NCBI GenBank assembly: GCA_947179195.1
Contig: CAMXAS010000005.1
Location: 1 to 25,569 of the forward strand
Direction: 5' to 3'
Source: an uncultured Bacteroidales bacterium
GTDB lineage: Bacteria; Bacteroidota; Bacteroidia; Bacteroidales; P3
DNA length: 25,569 nucleotides
The translations under genes and the position numbers were made by a program. Of this stretch, positions 1 through 6,938 are shown one piece after another. Each line of letters starts with the position of its first letter. Within the stretch, counting starts at the first letter, position 1. The notes below the pieces were generated by a model. The model did no database searches and was not told where the DNA came from. It worked only from the letters and a program-made list of their open reading frames with translations.

Positions 1-43
1 TGAAATCGTTTCATTTATATAAAGGTATTGATAGTTCGAAGAT

Positions 44-58
44 ACGAAAAATTTTCGT
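44..58. repeat. Perfect AT-rich inverted repeat (7-bp arms)
   Basis: ACGAAAA and TTTTCGT flank a single central A, giving a perfect 15-bp palindrome. It lies 23 bp before the terminator-like hairpin. It could be an operator or simple hairpin; nothing in the window identifies a binding protein. Confidence 0.4.
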
Positions 59-80
59 GCCTAGGGAAAAGTTTTCTGCG

Positions 81-104
81 AAACCCTGTCCAAAGGGGTT
101 TTTT
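81..104 (+). terminator. Rho-independent terminator-like hairpin
   Basis: AAACCC (81-86) pairs perfectly with GGGTTT (96-101) across a 9-nt loop, and the T run continues to 104. The stem is short, so it is a moderate candidate for the end of a + strand transcript entering from outside the window. Confidence 0.5.
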
Positions 105-123
105 CGACCACGTTTTCGGCGGC

Positions 124-139
124 TGTTCCACGTGGAACA
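124..139. promoter_or_regulatory. parS: parS centromere site (ParB-binding)
   Basis: TGTTCCACGTGGAACA is a perfect 16-bp palindrome that matches the bacterial parS consensus (TGTTtCACGTGaAACA), with C/G at the variable symmetric position, as in known parS variants of other phyla. ParB loads on such sites and organises and segregates the origin region with ParA and SMC. It lies in non-coding DNA upstream of ybeY-mnmG; mnmG (gidA) is often close to oriC. No parA or parB is in the window. I saw only half-sites elsewhere. Confidence 0.85.
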
Positions 140-267
140 TAAAGGAGAACGGATACGTTTTTTGGCTTAAATCAGAAAATCATCCGTCCGGCCTTTCCCG
201 TCGGGTCACCCCATATCCTGCATCCGACCCGCCCCGGACTTATGCGGTGGAATTGGAATAAAATTTT

Positions 268-275
268 TATATTTG
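268..275 (+). promoter_or_regulatory. Bacteroidota -7 promoter box for ybeY-mnmG-mutS
   Basis: TATATTTG matches TAnnTTTG, the -7 element of the primary Bacteroidota sigma factor. No TTG sits at the usual 19-21 nt upstream; the nearest, at 253-255, is too close. A transcript would start near 283, so a TTG codon at 273 cannot be the ybeY start, which supports the ATG at 333. Confidence 0.55.
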
Positions 276-332
276 TACAGATATAGCGTGAGGCTCGGCA
301 AAACCGCCCGGCGGAAACCAAAACATCGGATT

Positions 333-761
333 ATGGAAAACATTGCTTTTTTTGAAGAGGGAATCAGGGTGCGTTGCATCAAGAGAGGCGAGACGCGCAT
401 GGGTTTGGAACGCGTGGTGGAGAAGTTGAAGAAGAAATGCGGCGATATCAGTTTTATCTTTTGCACGGATGCCTATCTGCATAAATTGAACGAGCAGTAT
501 CTTTCGCACGATACCTACACCGATGTCATCACGTTCGACTATACGGAGAAAAATGTGTTGAGCGGTGATATCTTCATCAGTGTGGAACGTATCAAGGAAA
601 ACGCCAAGATTTTTAACGTGAAGCAGGCCGACGAACTGATCCGCGTCATGATACACGGTATCCTGCATCTGGCGGGTTACGGCGACAAGACGCCGGCCGA
701 GGCCAAGAAGATGCGCGAAATGGAAGACCGTATGATGGCGCACGGTTTTCCGACGCTATAA
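333..761 (+). CDS. ybeY: Endoribonuclease YbeY (rRNA maturation factor)
   Basis: YbeY is a single-strand-specific metallo-endoribonuclease needed for 16S rRNA 3'-end processing and 70S ribosome quality control in the cytoplasm. The product is 142 aa, normal for the family. The frame is open back to a TTG at 273, but that codon lies inside the -7 promoter box, so I chose the ATG at 333. The signature helix reads HGILHLAGYGD at residues 108-118. The usual motif is H-x3-H-x5-H; here H108 and H112 are present but the third ligand position is Asp118. The following segment with Glu and Met residues is family-like. From memory, other Bacteroidota YbeY proteins also lack the third His, so this is probably lineage-specific. 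The gene is followed after 24 nt by mnmG and is probably co-transcribed with it. Confidence 0.9.
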   Translation: MENIAFFEEGIRVRCIKRGETRMGLERVVEKLKKKCGDISFIFCTDAYLHKLNEQYLSHDTYTDVITFDYTEKNVLSGDIFISVERIKENAKIFNVKQADELIRVMIHGILHLAGYGDKTPAEAKKMREMEDRMMAHGFPTL

Positions 762-785
762 ATATTCAGCGCGTAAAAGGGGACG

Positions 786-2711
786 ATGCAAAATTTTGCC
801 TGTACGGAAACATACGATGTGATTGTAGTGGGCGGTGGCCATGCCGGATGTGAAGCGGCAGCGGCGGCCGCCCGCTTAGGTTCCAGGGTGTTGCTGTTGA
901 GTCTGCAGATAGACGGCCTGGCCTATATGTCGTGCAATCCGGCGATGGGCGGCGTGGCCAAAGGGCAGATCGTGCGCGAAATCGACGCGATGGGCGGTCT
1001 GTCGGGCCTGGTGACCGATGCGGCCACGATTCAATTCCGGATGCTGAACCGCTCCAAGGGGCCCGCCATGTGGAGCCCGCGCGCGCAATGCGATATGTTG
1101 CAGTTCTCGCGGCTATGGCGGCAAAAGATAGACGCTATTCCCAACCTCGATTTGCGGCAGGACATGGTGACGGGCCTGTGGATGGACCACGGGCGGCTGC
1201 GGGGCGTGGTGACGCGCACGGGCTTGCAGATAGAGGGCCGCGCCGTGGTGCTGACGGCCGGGACGTTCCTGAACGGCAAAATCCATATCGGCGAGTGTTC
1301 GTATGCGGGCGGCCGCATGGGCGACGCGGCGGCGACGGGCCTGACCGAAAGCCTGCAATCGCTCGGCTTCGTTTCCGCCCGTCTCAAAACAGGCACGCCC
1401 GTCCGTATCGACGGCCGCACCATCGATTTTTCGGTCTTGACGCCCCAGCCGGGCGACGACCAACCCGCCAAGTTTTCTTTCAGCGACGAAAGCCGGCCCG
1501 TGGAACACCAGCTGCCGTGCTTTTTGGCGTACACCGACCAGACGGTTCACGACATCCTGCGCACGGGCTTCGACAAGTCGCCGATGTACACGGGACGCAT
1601 CCAGGGCACGGGGCCGCGCTACTGTCCGTCGATAGAGGACAAAATCGTCCGCTTTGCCGACAAAGACCGGCACCAGCTGTTTGTGGAGCCGATGGGACGC
1701 CATACGCACGAGTACTATTTGAACGGCTTTTCCTCCTCTTTGCCGGAGGAGGTGCAATGCGCGGCCCTGCGCCGTATCAAAGGCTTTGAGCGCGCCAAAA
1801 TCTACCGGCCGGGCTACGCGATAGAGTACGATTATTTTCCGCCGACCCAACTCAAGGCGACGTTGGAGACCAAAGCCGTGGAACATCTGTATTTCGCGGG
1901 TCAGGTGAACGGCACGACGGGCTACGAGGAGGCGGCCGGGCAGGGGTTCATGGCCGGCATCAACGCCCATCTCAAACTGCAGGGCGCGGAACCTTTCGTG
2001 CTCGACCGTTCGCAGGCCTATATCGGCGTGCTTATAGACGACCTCATCACCAAGGGCGTGGACGAACCTTACCGTATGTTCACGTCGCGGGCCGAATACC
2101 GTATCCTGTTGCGGCAGGACAATGCCGATGAACGCCTGACGCCCTTGGCGTTCCGTTTGGGCTTGGCGGACGAAAAACGTATGCGCGACTTGGAGCGCAA
2201 GCGGGGTTTCACGGCCCGGGTGGATGCCTTCCTGCGGCAGACGAAGATAGAGCCGGGCGAGGCCAACCCGATGTTGGAAGCCTGCGGTACGTCGGCCATC
2301 CCGCAGAAGGCCACGTTGGAAAGCCTGTTGCAGCGGCCTCAGGTCACGCTCGACGCCTTGGAAGCGGCGGTGCCCGACTTGCAGGCGCTGCTGCAGACCT
2401 ACCGGGGCGAGGGCGACTACCGCGAGATGCGCGAGGCCGTGGAAATCGGCATCAAATACGAGTCGTATATCCGCAAGGAGCAGGAGAACGCCGAACGCAT
2501 GACGCGCTACGAACAGCTGCACCTGCCGGAAGACATCGACTACCGCGCCATTTCGTCGCTCTCTTACGAGGCGCGCGAGAAATTGTCGAAACTCCGGCCC
2601 ATGACCATCGGGCAGGCCGCCCGCATTCCGGGCGTTTCGCCGGCCGACATTTCGGTTCTGCTGGTGCGTTTGCAAGCCGGCGCCAAAGCCTCGGCGGCCC
2701 CCACTGAATAA
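786..2711 (+). CDS. mnmG: tRNA uridine-34 modification enzyme MnmG (GidA)
   Basis: MnmG is the FAD-dependent partner of MnmE (TrmE). Together they install the (carboxymethyl)aminomethyl group at C5 of wobble uridine 34 in tRNAs reading two-codon families. The protein is 641 aa, typical for MnmG (about 620-640). The dinucleotide-binding motif GGGHAG is at residues 16-21, and the conserved CNPAMGG segment with a family-conserved Cys is at 50-56. The C-terminal helical domain that contacts MnmE and tRNA is recognisable near residues 585-635 (SLSYEAREKLSKLRPMTIGQA). The gene begins with ATG after a purine-rich AAAAGGGGA stretch. It lies 24 nt after ybeY and 26 nt before mutS. In many bacteria gidA is an origin-proximal marker, consistent with the parS site upstream. 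mnmE is not in the window. Confidence 0.97.
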   Translation: MQNFACTETYDVIVVGGGHAGCEAAAAAARLGSRVLLLSLQIDGLAYMSCNPAMGGVAKGQIVREIDAMGGLSGLVTDAATIQFRMLNRSKGPAMWSPRAQCDMLQFSRLWRQKIDAIPNLDLRQDMVTGLWMDHGRLRGVVTRTGLQIEGRAVVLTAGTFLNGKIHIGECSYAGGRMGDAAATGLTESLQSLGFVSARLKTGTPVRIDGRTIDFSVLTPQPGDDQPAKFSFSDESRPVEHQLPCFLAYTDQTVHDILRTGFDKSPMYTGRIQGTGPRYCPSIEDKIVRFADKDRHQLFVEPMGRHTHEYYLNGFSSSLPEEVQCAALRRIKGFERAKIYRPGYAIEYDYFPPTQLKATLETKAVEHLYFAGQVNGTTGYEEAAGQGFMAGINAHLKLQGAEPFVLDRSQAYIGVLIDDLITKGVDEPYRMFTSRAEYRILLRQDNADERLTPLAFRLGLADEKRMRDLERKRGFTARVDAFLRQTKIEPGEANPMLEACGTSAIPQKATLESLLQRPQVTLDALEAAVPDLQALLQTYRGEGDYREMREAVEIGIKYESYIRKEQENAERMTRYEQLHLPEDIDYRAISSLSYEAREKLSKLRPMTIGQAARIPGVSPADISVLLVRLQAGAKASAAPTE

Positions 2712-2737
2712 TATTGATAGAGAATAGAGAAGATACG

Positions 2738-5500
2738 ATGGCGAAAACGAAAAAAGAAGGGAACGAAGCCGAACCCACGCCCGCGGCGGGGTCGGAAACG
2801 CCGATGATGAAGCAGTTTTACGAAATCAAGCGGCAGTATCCGGAAGCCCTGTTGCTGTTTCGGGTCGGTGACTTTTACGAGACCTATGGCGAAGATGCCG
2901 TTTTCGCATCCAAGGTGCTGAATATCATACAGACCCGTCGTTCCAACGGGGCGGCCGCCGGCATCGAGATGGCCGGTTTTCCGCATCATGCGCTGGACAG
3001 TTATCTCTACCGTTTGGTGAAGGCGGGCGGCAAGGTGGCGATTTGCGAGCAGTTGGAAGACCCGAAACTGACGAAGAAAATCGTCAAACGCGGGGTGACC
3101 GAATTGATTACGCCGGGTGTCGCGCTGAGCGACAAGATGTTGGAAGCCGAGAAGAACAATTATTTGGCCGCCGTCCATCTGCAGAAACAGACCTGCGGCC
3201 TGGCCCTGCTCGATATCAGTACCGGCGAATTTTATCTGACCGAGGGGCCGTGGGACAGGATTGTCAAACTCATCCATACGTTTTCGCCCTCTGAAATTCT
3301 CGTTTCGAACCTACAGTATAAGACGTGGCTCGAACGTATGGGCAACGCGTTCTTCACGACCAAAATCGACGACTGGGTTTTCACGAACCAGTTTGCCGAA
3401 GACATCCTGTTGAAGCATTTTAAAGTGCGATCCCTCAAAGGGTTCGGCGTTGAAAAGATGCTGTTCGGGCAGGTGGCCGCCGGCGCGTGCCTGCACTATT
3501 TGGCCGCCACGAAGCATGAGGAATCCGCCCATGTCAGCCGCATCCGGAGCCTGAGCGACACTACGTTTTTGGCCTTGGACGCCTCTACGGTCCGTAACCT
3601 GGAATTGCTGGCGCCCGTCCACTTCGGCACCGACGAAAAGTACTCGCTGTTCGGGGTACTGAACCGTAGTGTGACGCCAATGGGGGCGCGGCTTATGCGG
3701 CGTTACATCAGTATGCCGCTTGTGGAAAAAACGCAGATAGAAGAGCGGCTACGTTTTGTAGGGGAATTGTTGCAAAACCCAGAAACGGCGCGGCAACTGA
3801 AGGATATATTCGCCGGCATAGGCGATTTGGAACGTCTGATTTCGAAGGTGGCCGCCCTACGGGCCAACCCGCGGGAACTGTACCAGCTCAAAACCTGTCT
3901 TTATAACCTGCAAGGCTTGAAAGACAGTCTTTTGGAAGATGCCGACACGCCGCCTTCCGTGCGCGGATGGGCGGAGAAAATCGTAGTGTGCGAAGACTTG
4001 CGCGCGCGGTTGGAAGCGGGCCTGCACGCCGACCCGCCCGTGTCGTTGGCCAAGGGGATGGTCATTGCCGAGGGCTTCAGCGCCGAATTGGACAACCTGC
4101 GGAAGCTCGTCTTTTCGGGCAAGGACTATTTGGTTGAAATCCAACAGAAAGAGGCCGAACGCAGCGGCATCCCGAACCTCAAGCTCGGTTTCACGTCGGT
4201 ATTCGGTTATTATTTGGAAGTCAGCAAGTCGTACAAAGACCGCGTGCCGGAAGACTGGGTGCGCAAGCAGACGCTGACGGGCGGGGAGCGTTACATCACC
4301 GACGAACTCAAGACCTACGAGGAGCGCGTGTTGCAGGCCGAGGAGGCCATCGGGCGCACGGAAGCCGCGCTCTACGAGCAGCTGTTGCTGTCGGTGCAGC
4401 CCCATATCAAGGCCTTGCAGGACGATGCGCAGCTGGTGGCCTTCGCCGACGTGATGTATGCGTTTGCCGACGCCGCCAAGCTTTATGGCTACGTGCGGCC
4501 CGAGATAGCGGAAGATACGGCCTTGGACATCAAGGGCGGCCGCCATCCGGTCATCGAACGGTTCCTGCCCGTGGGCGAGGCCTATATCCCGAACGACCTG
4601 CATCTGGATACGGACAAGATGCAGATTATGATGATTACGGGGCCGAATATGTCGGGTAAGTCGGCGGTGCTGCGGCAGACGGCCCTGATTGTGCTCATGG
4701 CGCAGATGGGTTGCTTCGTGCCGGCCGAGTCGGCCCGCATAGGCCTGGTGGATAAGGTGTTCACGCGCGTGGGCGCGAGCGACAACATCGCTTCGGGCGA
4801 GAGTACGTTCATGGTGGAGATGAACGAGACGGCCAACATCCTCAACAACATCACGTCGCGGTCACTCGTGCTGCTCGACGAGATAGGCCGGGGCACCAGC
4901 ACCTACGACGGCATCTCCATCGCCTGGGCCATTGCCGAATACCTGCACCAAGACGAAAAGGTCCGCCCCAAGGTGCTGTTCGCCACGCACTACCACGAAC
5001 TCAACCGCATGGCCGCGCAGTTCCCGCGCATCCATAATTTCCACATCAGCATCAAGGAGGTGGGCAAGGAGATGCTGTTCCTGCGCAAGCTCGTGCCGGG
5101 CGGGTCGGAACACAGTTTCGGTATCCACGTGGCGCGCATGGCCGGGATGCCGGCCCAAGTCGTGGAACGGGCCGAGTCGCTTTTGGACGCGATGGAGAAA
5201 TCAACGCCGCGAGAATCGGCTGTAGCGTCCCGCACCCCGTCGGCGGATTTTAAAACCGATTCTCCGCAGCCGGAAACGGCCGGAAACGTCGCCGGAACGC
5301 CGTCCGAAAAGGTCGAAAACGGCCTTGCAGGTGCCTCTAAGGCCATGCAGTCGGGCTACCAGTTGAGCTTTATCCAATTGGAGGATCCGCTCATCGAAAA
5401 AATCAAAGACGACATCCTGAACACCGACCTCAACGGTCTAACGCCCATCGAAGCGCTTAATAAATTAAACGAAATCAAACAATTATTGTCGAAAGACTGA
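2738..5500 (+). CDS. mutS: DNA mismatch repair ATPase MutS
   Basis: MutS recognises base mismatches and small loops as a dimer and recruits MutL to start repair. I chose the ATG at 2738 (920 aa) over an in-frame TTG at 2714. The N-terminal mismatch-recognition domain has the Phe-x-Glu wedge in GDFYE near residue 50. The connector and lever domains follow. The ABC-type ATPase has Walker A GPNMSGKS at residues 635-642, Walker B ending in D714-E715, and the GRGTSTYDG segment just after. Residues about 820-870 form a Pro/Ser/Thr/Ala-rich, probably disordered linker. The C-terminal segment (EDPLIEKIKDD..) is family-like. The protein is longer than E. coli MutS (853 aa), largely because of the linker. 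It is third in the ybeY-mnmG-mutS run; mutL is not in the window. Confidence 0.97.
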   Translation: MAKTKKEGNEAEPTPAAGSETPMMKQFYEIKRQYPEALLLFRVGDFYETYGEDAVFASKVLNIIQTRRSNGAAAGIEMAGFPHHALDSYLYRLVKAGGKVAICEQLEDPKLTKKIVKRGVTELITPGVALSDKMLEAEKNNYLAAVHLQKQTCGLALLDISTGEFYLTEGPWDRIVKLIHTFSPSEILVSNLQYKTWLERMGNAFFTTKIDDWVFTNQFAEDILLKHFKVRSLKGFGVEKMLFGQVAAGACLHYLAATKHEESAHVSRIRSLSDTTFLALDASTVRNLELLAPVHFGTDEKYSLFGVLNRSVTPMGARLMRRYISMPLVEKTQIEERLRFVGELLQNPETARQLKDIFAGIGDLERLISKVAALRANPRELYQLKTCLYNLQGLKDSLLEDADTPPSVRGWAEKIVVCEDLRARLEAGLHADPPVSLAKGMVIAEGFSAELDNLRKLVFSGKDYLVEIQQKEAERSGIPNLKLGFTSVFGYYLEVSKSYKDRVPEDWVRKQTLTGGERYITDELKTYEERVLQAEEAIGRTEAALYEQLLLSVQPHIKALQDDAQLVAFADVMYAFADAAKLYGYVRPEIAEDTALDIKGGRHPVIERFLPVGEAYIPNDLHLDTDKMQIMMITGPNMSGKSAVLRQTALIVLMAQMGCFVPAESARIGLVDKVFTRVGASDNIASGESTFMVEMNETANILNNITSRSLVLLDEIGRGTSTYDGISIAWAIAEYLHQDEKVRPKVLFATHYHELNRMAAQFPRIHNFHISIKEVGKEMLFLRKLVPGGSEHSFGIHVARMAGMPAQVVERAESLLDAMEKSTPRESAVASRTPSADFKTDSPQPETAGNVAGTPSEKVENGLAGASKAMQSGYQLSFIQLEDPLIEKIKDDILNTDLNGLTPIEALNKLNEIKQLLSKD

Positions 5501-5526
5501 AAATATCGCAAAAAAGGACGCAAAAA

Positions 5527-5558
5527 TTTGGCGGGATAAAAAAAAAGATGTAATTTTG
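5527..5558 (+). promoter_or_regulatory. Bacteroidota primary-sigma promoter for tRNA-Gly
   Basis: TTTG at 5527-5530 and TAATTTTG at 5551-5558 match the -33 and -7 elements (TTTG, TAnnTTTG) with 20 nt between them. The start would be near 5566, just before the mature tRNA-Gly 5' end. This is one of the best promoter matches in the window. Confidence 0.85.
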
Positions 5559-5573
5559 CGGCCTCTTAACAGC

Positions 5574-5646
5574 GCGGAAGTAGCTCAGCTGGTAGAGCGC
5601 AACCTTGCCAAGGTTGAGGTCGCGGGTTCGAGCCCCGTTTTCCGCT
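5574..5646 (+). tRNA. tRNA-Gly (GCC anticodon)
   Basis: The 73-nt sequence folds into a full cloverleaf: acceptor GCGGAAG/TTTCCGC with a G-T closing pair, D stem GCTC/GAGC, anticodon stem CAACC/GGTTG with loop TTGCCAA, and T stem GCGGG/CCCGT around TTCGAGC. The anticodon GCC reads GGC and GGU glycine codons. The discriminator base is T and the 3' CCA is not encoded. Confidence 0.96.
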
Positions 5647-5650
5647 CACA

Positions 5651-5679
5651 AATCCCGGTGCGTCCCATCGGGATTTTTT
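5651..5679 (+). terminator. Rho-independent terminator between the two tRNA genes
   Basis: AATCCCG (5651-5657) and CGGGATT (5669-5675) form a perfect 7-bp stem, followed by a T run to 5679. It begins 4 nt after the tRNA-Gly 3' end and so could stop most transcripts before tRNA-Leu. Confidence 0.75.
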
Positions 5680-5689
5680 GTAAGTACCC

Positions 5690-5773
5690 GCCTTGGTGGT
5701 GGAATCGGTAGACACGCCGGACTTAAAATCCTGTGGCCGTAAGGCCGTGCGGGTTCAACTCCCGCCCAAGGTA
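5690..5773 (+). tRNA. tRNA-Leu (UAA anticodon)
   Basis: An 84-nt class II tRNA with a long variable arm (GGCC-GTAA-GGCC). The acceptor is GCCTTGG/CCAAGGT with one G-T pair, the T stem GCGGG/CCCGC encloses TTCAACT, and the anticodon loop CTTAAAA gives anticodon UAA for leucine UUA/UUG. One C-T opposition appears in the anticodon stem as I aligned it. CCA is not encoded; the discriminator is A. No clear TAnnTTTG box lies between the terminator and this tRNA. Confidence 0.94.
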
Positions 5774-5798
5774 CTCTTCATCCTTACTTGTTGGTTCC

Positions 5799-6911
5799 AT
5801 GACAAGAAGAAAATCTCCCAACGTTTATCACAAGCCCCGCAAGTCGCGCGGCACGCGTCCTTTCAACCGTAAGAAAAGCCCGTTGCGGCGCGCGGTGGAA
5901 ACGCTCGCCATCCTCATTTGCGTGATGGCCGTACTGTGCGGCGGCCTTTGGTATTACATCGCCTACGCGCCGGCCATCCCCGAAGAAACGGTGCTGTACG
6001 TGCCGAGCAAGGCTTCCTACCGCCAGGTGTGCGACAGCTTGCGGGCGTCGGGCTTCGTGAACGACTATCGTTTCGACTTGCTCGCCAAAATCCGCAAATA
6101 TCCTTACTACGTCAAGCCGGGCCGCTATATCCTGCCCGAAGGCGCCTCCACGTCTAGCGTCGTCGATAAGCTGCGTTCGGGCGCGCAGGACGAAGTGCAC
6201 CTGCATTTCGGGCGGATGCGTTCGCTCTCCGGGCTCGCCACCACCGTAGGCCACCAAATCGAGGCCGATTCCACGGCGCTCATGGCCCTGTTCACGCAAC
6301 CCGCCCGTTTGGGTGCGTTCAGTCTGTTCGGCGCGCCGCTGACCTACGAAACGGCCTTGGGCTGCTTTATGCCCAACACGTATTACATCCACTGGAACAC
6401 GACGCCCGAAAAGTTCCTGAGCCGCATGATTTACGAGCAGGAGACGTTCTGGAACGATCAGCGGCGCGCCCAGGCCGACGCCCTGAAGCTGACGCCGATG
6501 GAAGTCATCACGCTGGCGTCGATTGTGGAGCTGGAGACGAACAAGAACGACGAGAAGGCCGATATCGCCTCCGTGTATCTGAACCGTTTGCGCAAGGGCA
6601 TCCCGTTGCAGGCCGACCCCACCGTCAAGTTCGCCTTGGGCGACCCCGCGCTGCGGCGCATCCTCAAGTCGCACCTCAAAACCGATTCGCCCTACAACAC
6701 TTATCTGTACCGCGGGCTACCGCCGGGGCCCATCTGCACGCCCTCGGCCGCGAGCGTCAACGCGGTGCTGGCCAATAAAAAGACGTCGTATCTGTATTTC
6801 TGCGCGCGCGAGGATTTCTCCGGCTATCATGCGTTCGCGACGAACCTCAACGAGCATAACAACAATGCCCGACGTTACCATCGGGCATTGAACGAACGGA
6901 AAATCCGTTAG
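5799..6911 (+). CDS. mltG: Endolytic murein transglycosylase MltG (YceG-like)
   Basis: MltG is an inner-membrane lytic transglycosylase that cuts nascent glycan strands and helps set peptidoglycan chain length. The frame is open upstream into the tRNA-Leu gene, so I placed the start at the ATG at 5799, giving 370 aa. A basic cytoplasmic N-terminus (residues 1-32, many Lys/Arg) precedes one membrane span at about 33-55; the rest is periplasmic. A LysM-like subdomain follows (YVPSKASYRQVCDSL). The catalytic region has the motif ASIVELET, whose first Glu matches the catalytic Glu of E. coli MltG (ASIVEKET). It continues with LQADPTV, YNTYLYRGLPPGPI and the C-terminal FATNLNEHN. It begins 25 nt after tRNA-Leu, so it may depend on tRNA read-through. 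A hairpin at 6863-6890 lies inside its last codons. Confidence 0.95.
   Translation: MTRRKSPNVYHKPRKSRGTRPFNRKKSPLRRAVETLAILICVMAVLCGGLWYYIAYAPAIPEETVLYVPSKASYRQVCDSLRASGFVNDYRFDLLAKIRKYPYYVKPGRYILPEGASTSSVVDKLRSGAQDEVHLHFGRMRSLSGLATTVGHQIEADSTALMALFTQPARLGAFSLFGAPLTYETALGCFMPNTYYIHWNTTPEKFLSRMIYEQETFWNDQRRAQADALKLTPMEVITLASIVELETNKNDEKADIASVYLNRLRKGIPLQADPTVKFALGDPALRRILKSHLKTDSPYNTYLYRGLPPGPICTPSAASVNAVLANKKTSYLYFCAREDFSGYHAFATNLNEHNNNARRYHRALNERKIR
6863..6890 (-). terminator. Probable metG terminator embedded in the 3' end of mltG
   Basis: CAATGCCCGA (6863-6872) and TCGGGCATTG (6881-6890) form a perfect 10-bp stem with an 8-nt loop inside the mltG coding sequence. Read on the minus strand the stem is followed by TTGTTGTTAT, a T-rich tail that fits an intrinsic terminator about 50 nt after the metG stop. 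No T run follows on the + strand. Confidence 0.65.
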
Positions 6912-6938
6912 GTTTATTTCGGGTGAACCGCCGCCGGT

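Larger units (their letters stand above)
1..332. other. Non-coding leader region upstream of ybeY
   Basis: No convincing gene lies here; a 77-codon frame at 28-261 has no recognisable protein and crosses the hairpin and the parS site. The stretch is AT-richer than the genes around it. It holds a short inverted repeat at 1-13 (TGAAA/TTTCA), a perfect palindrome at 44-58, a terminator-like hairpin at 81-104, a parS-type site at 124-139 and a Bacteroidota -7 promoter box at 268-275. The gene that precedes it lies outside the window. Confidence 0.75.

Noticed and set aside
28..261. 77-codon frame in the leader upstream of ybeY
   Set aside because: It spans the terminator-like hairpin and the parS site, has no recognisable protein and starts without a good initiation context.
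1876..1890. Second parS-like site (CGTGGAACA) inside mnmG
   Set aside because: Only a half-site matches; the other arm is absent.
1113..2675. Antisense frame of 520 codons opposite mnmG
   Set aside because: Same cause; high GC leaves few stop codons on the reverse strand and mnmG has all family motifs.
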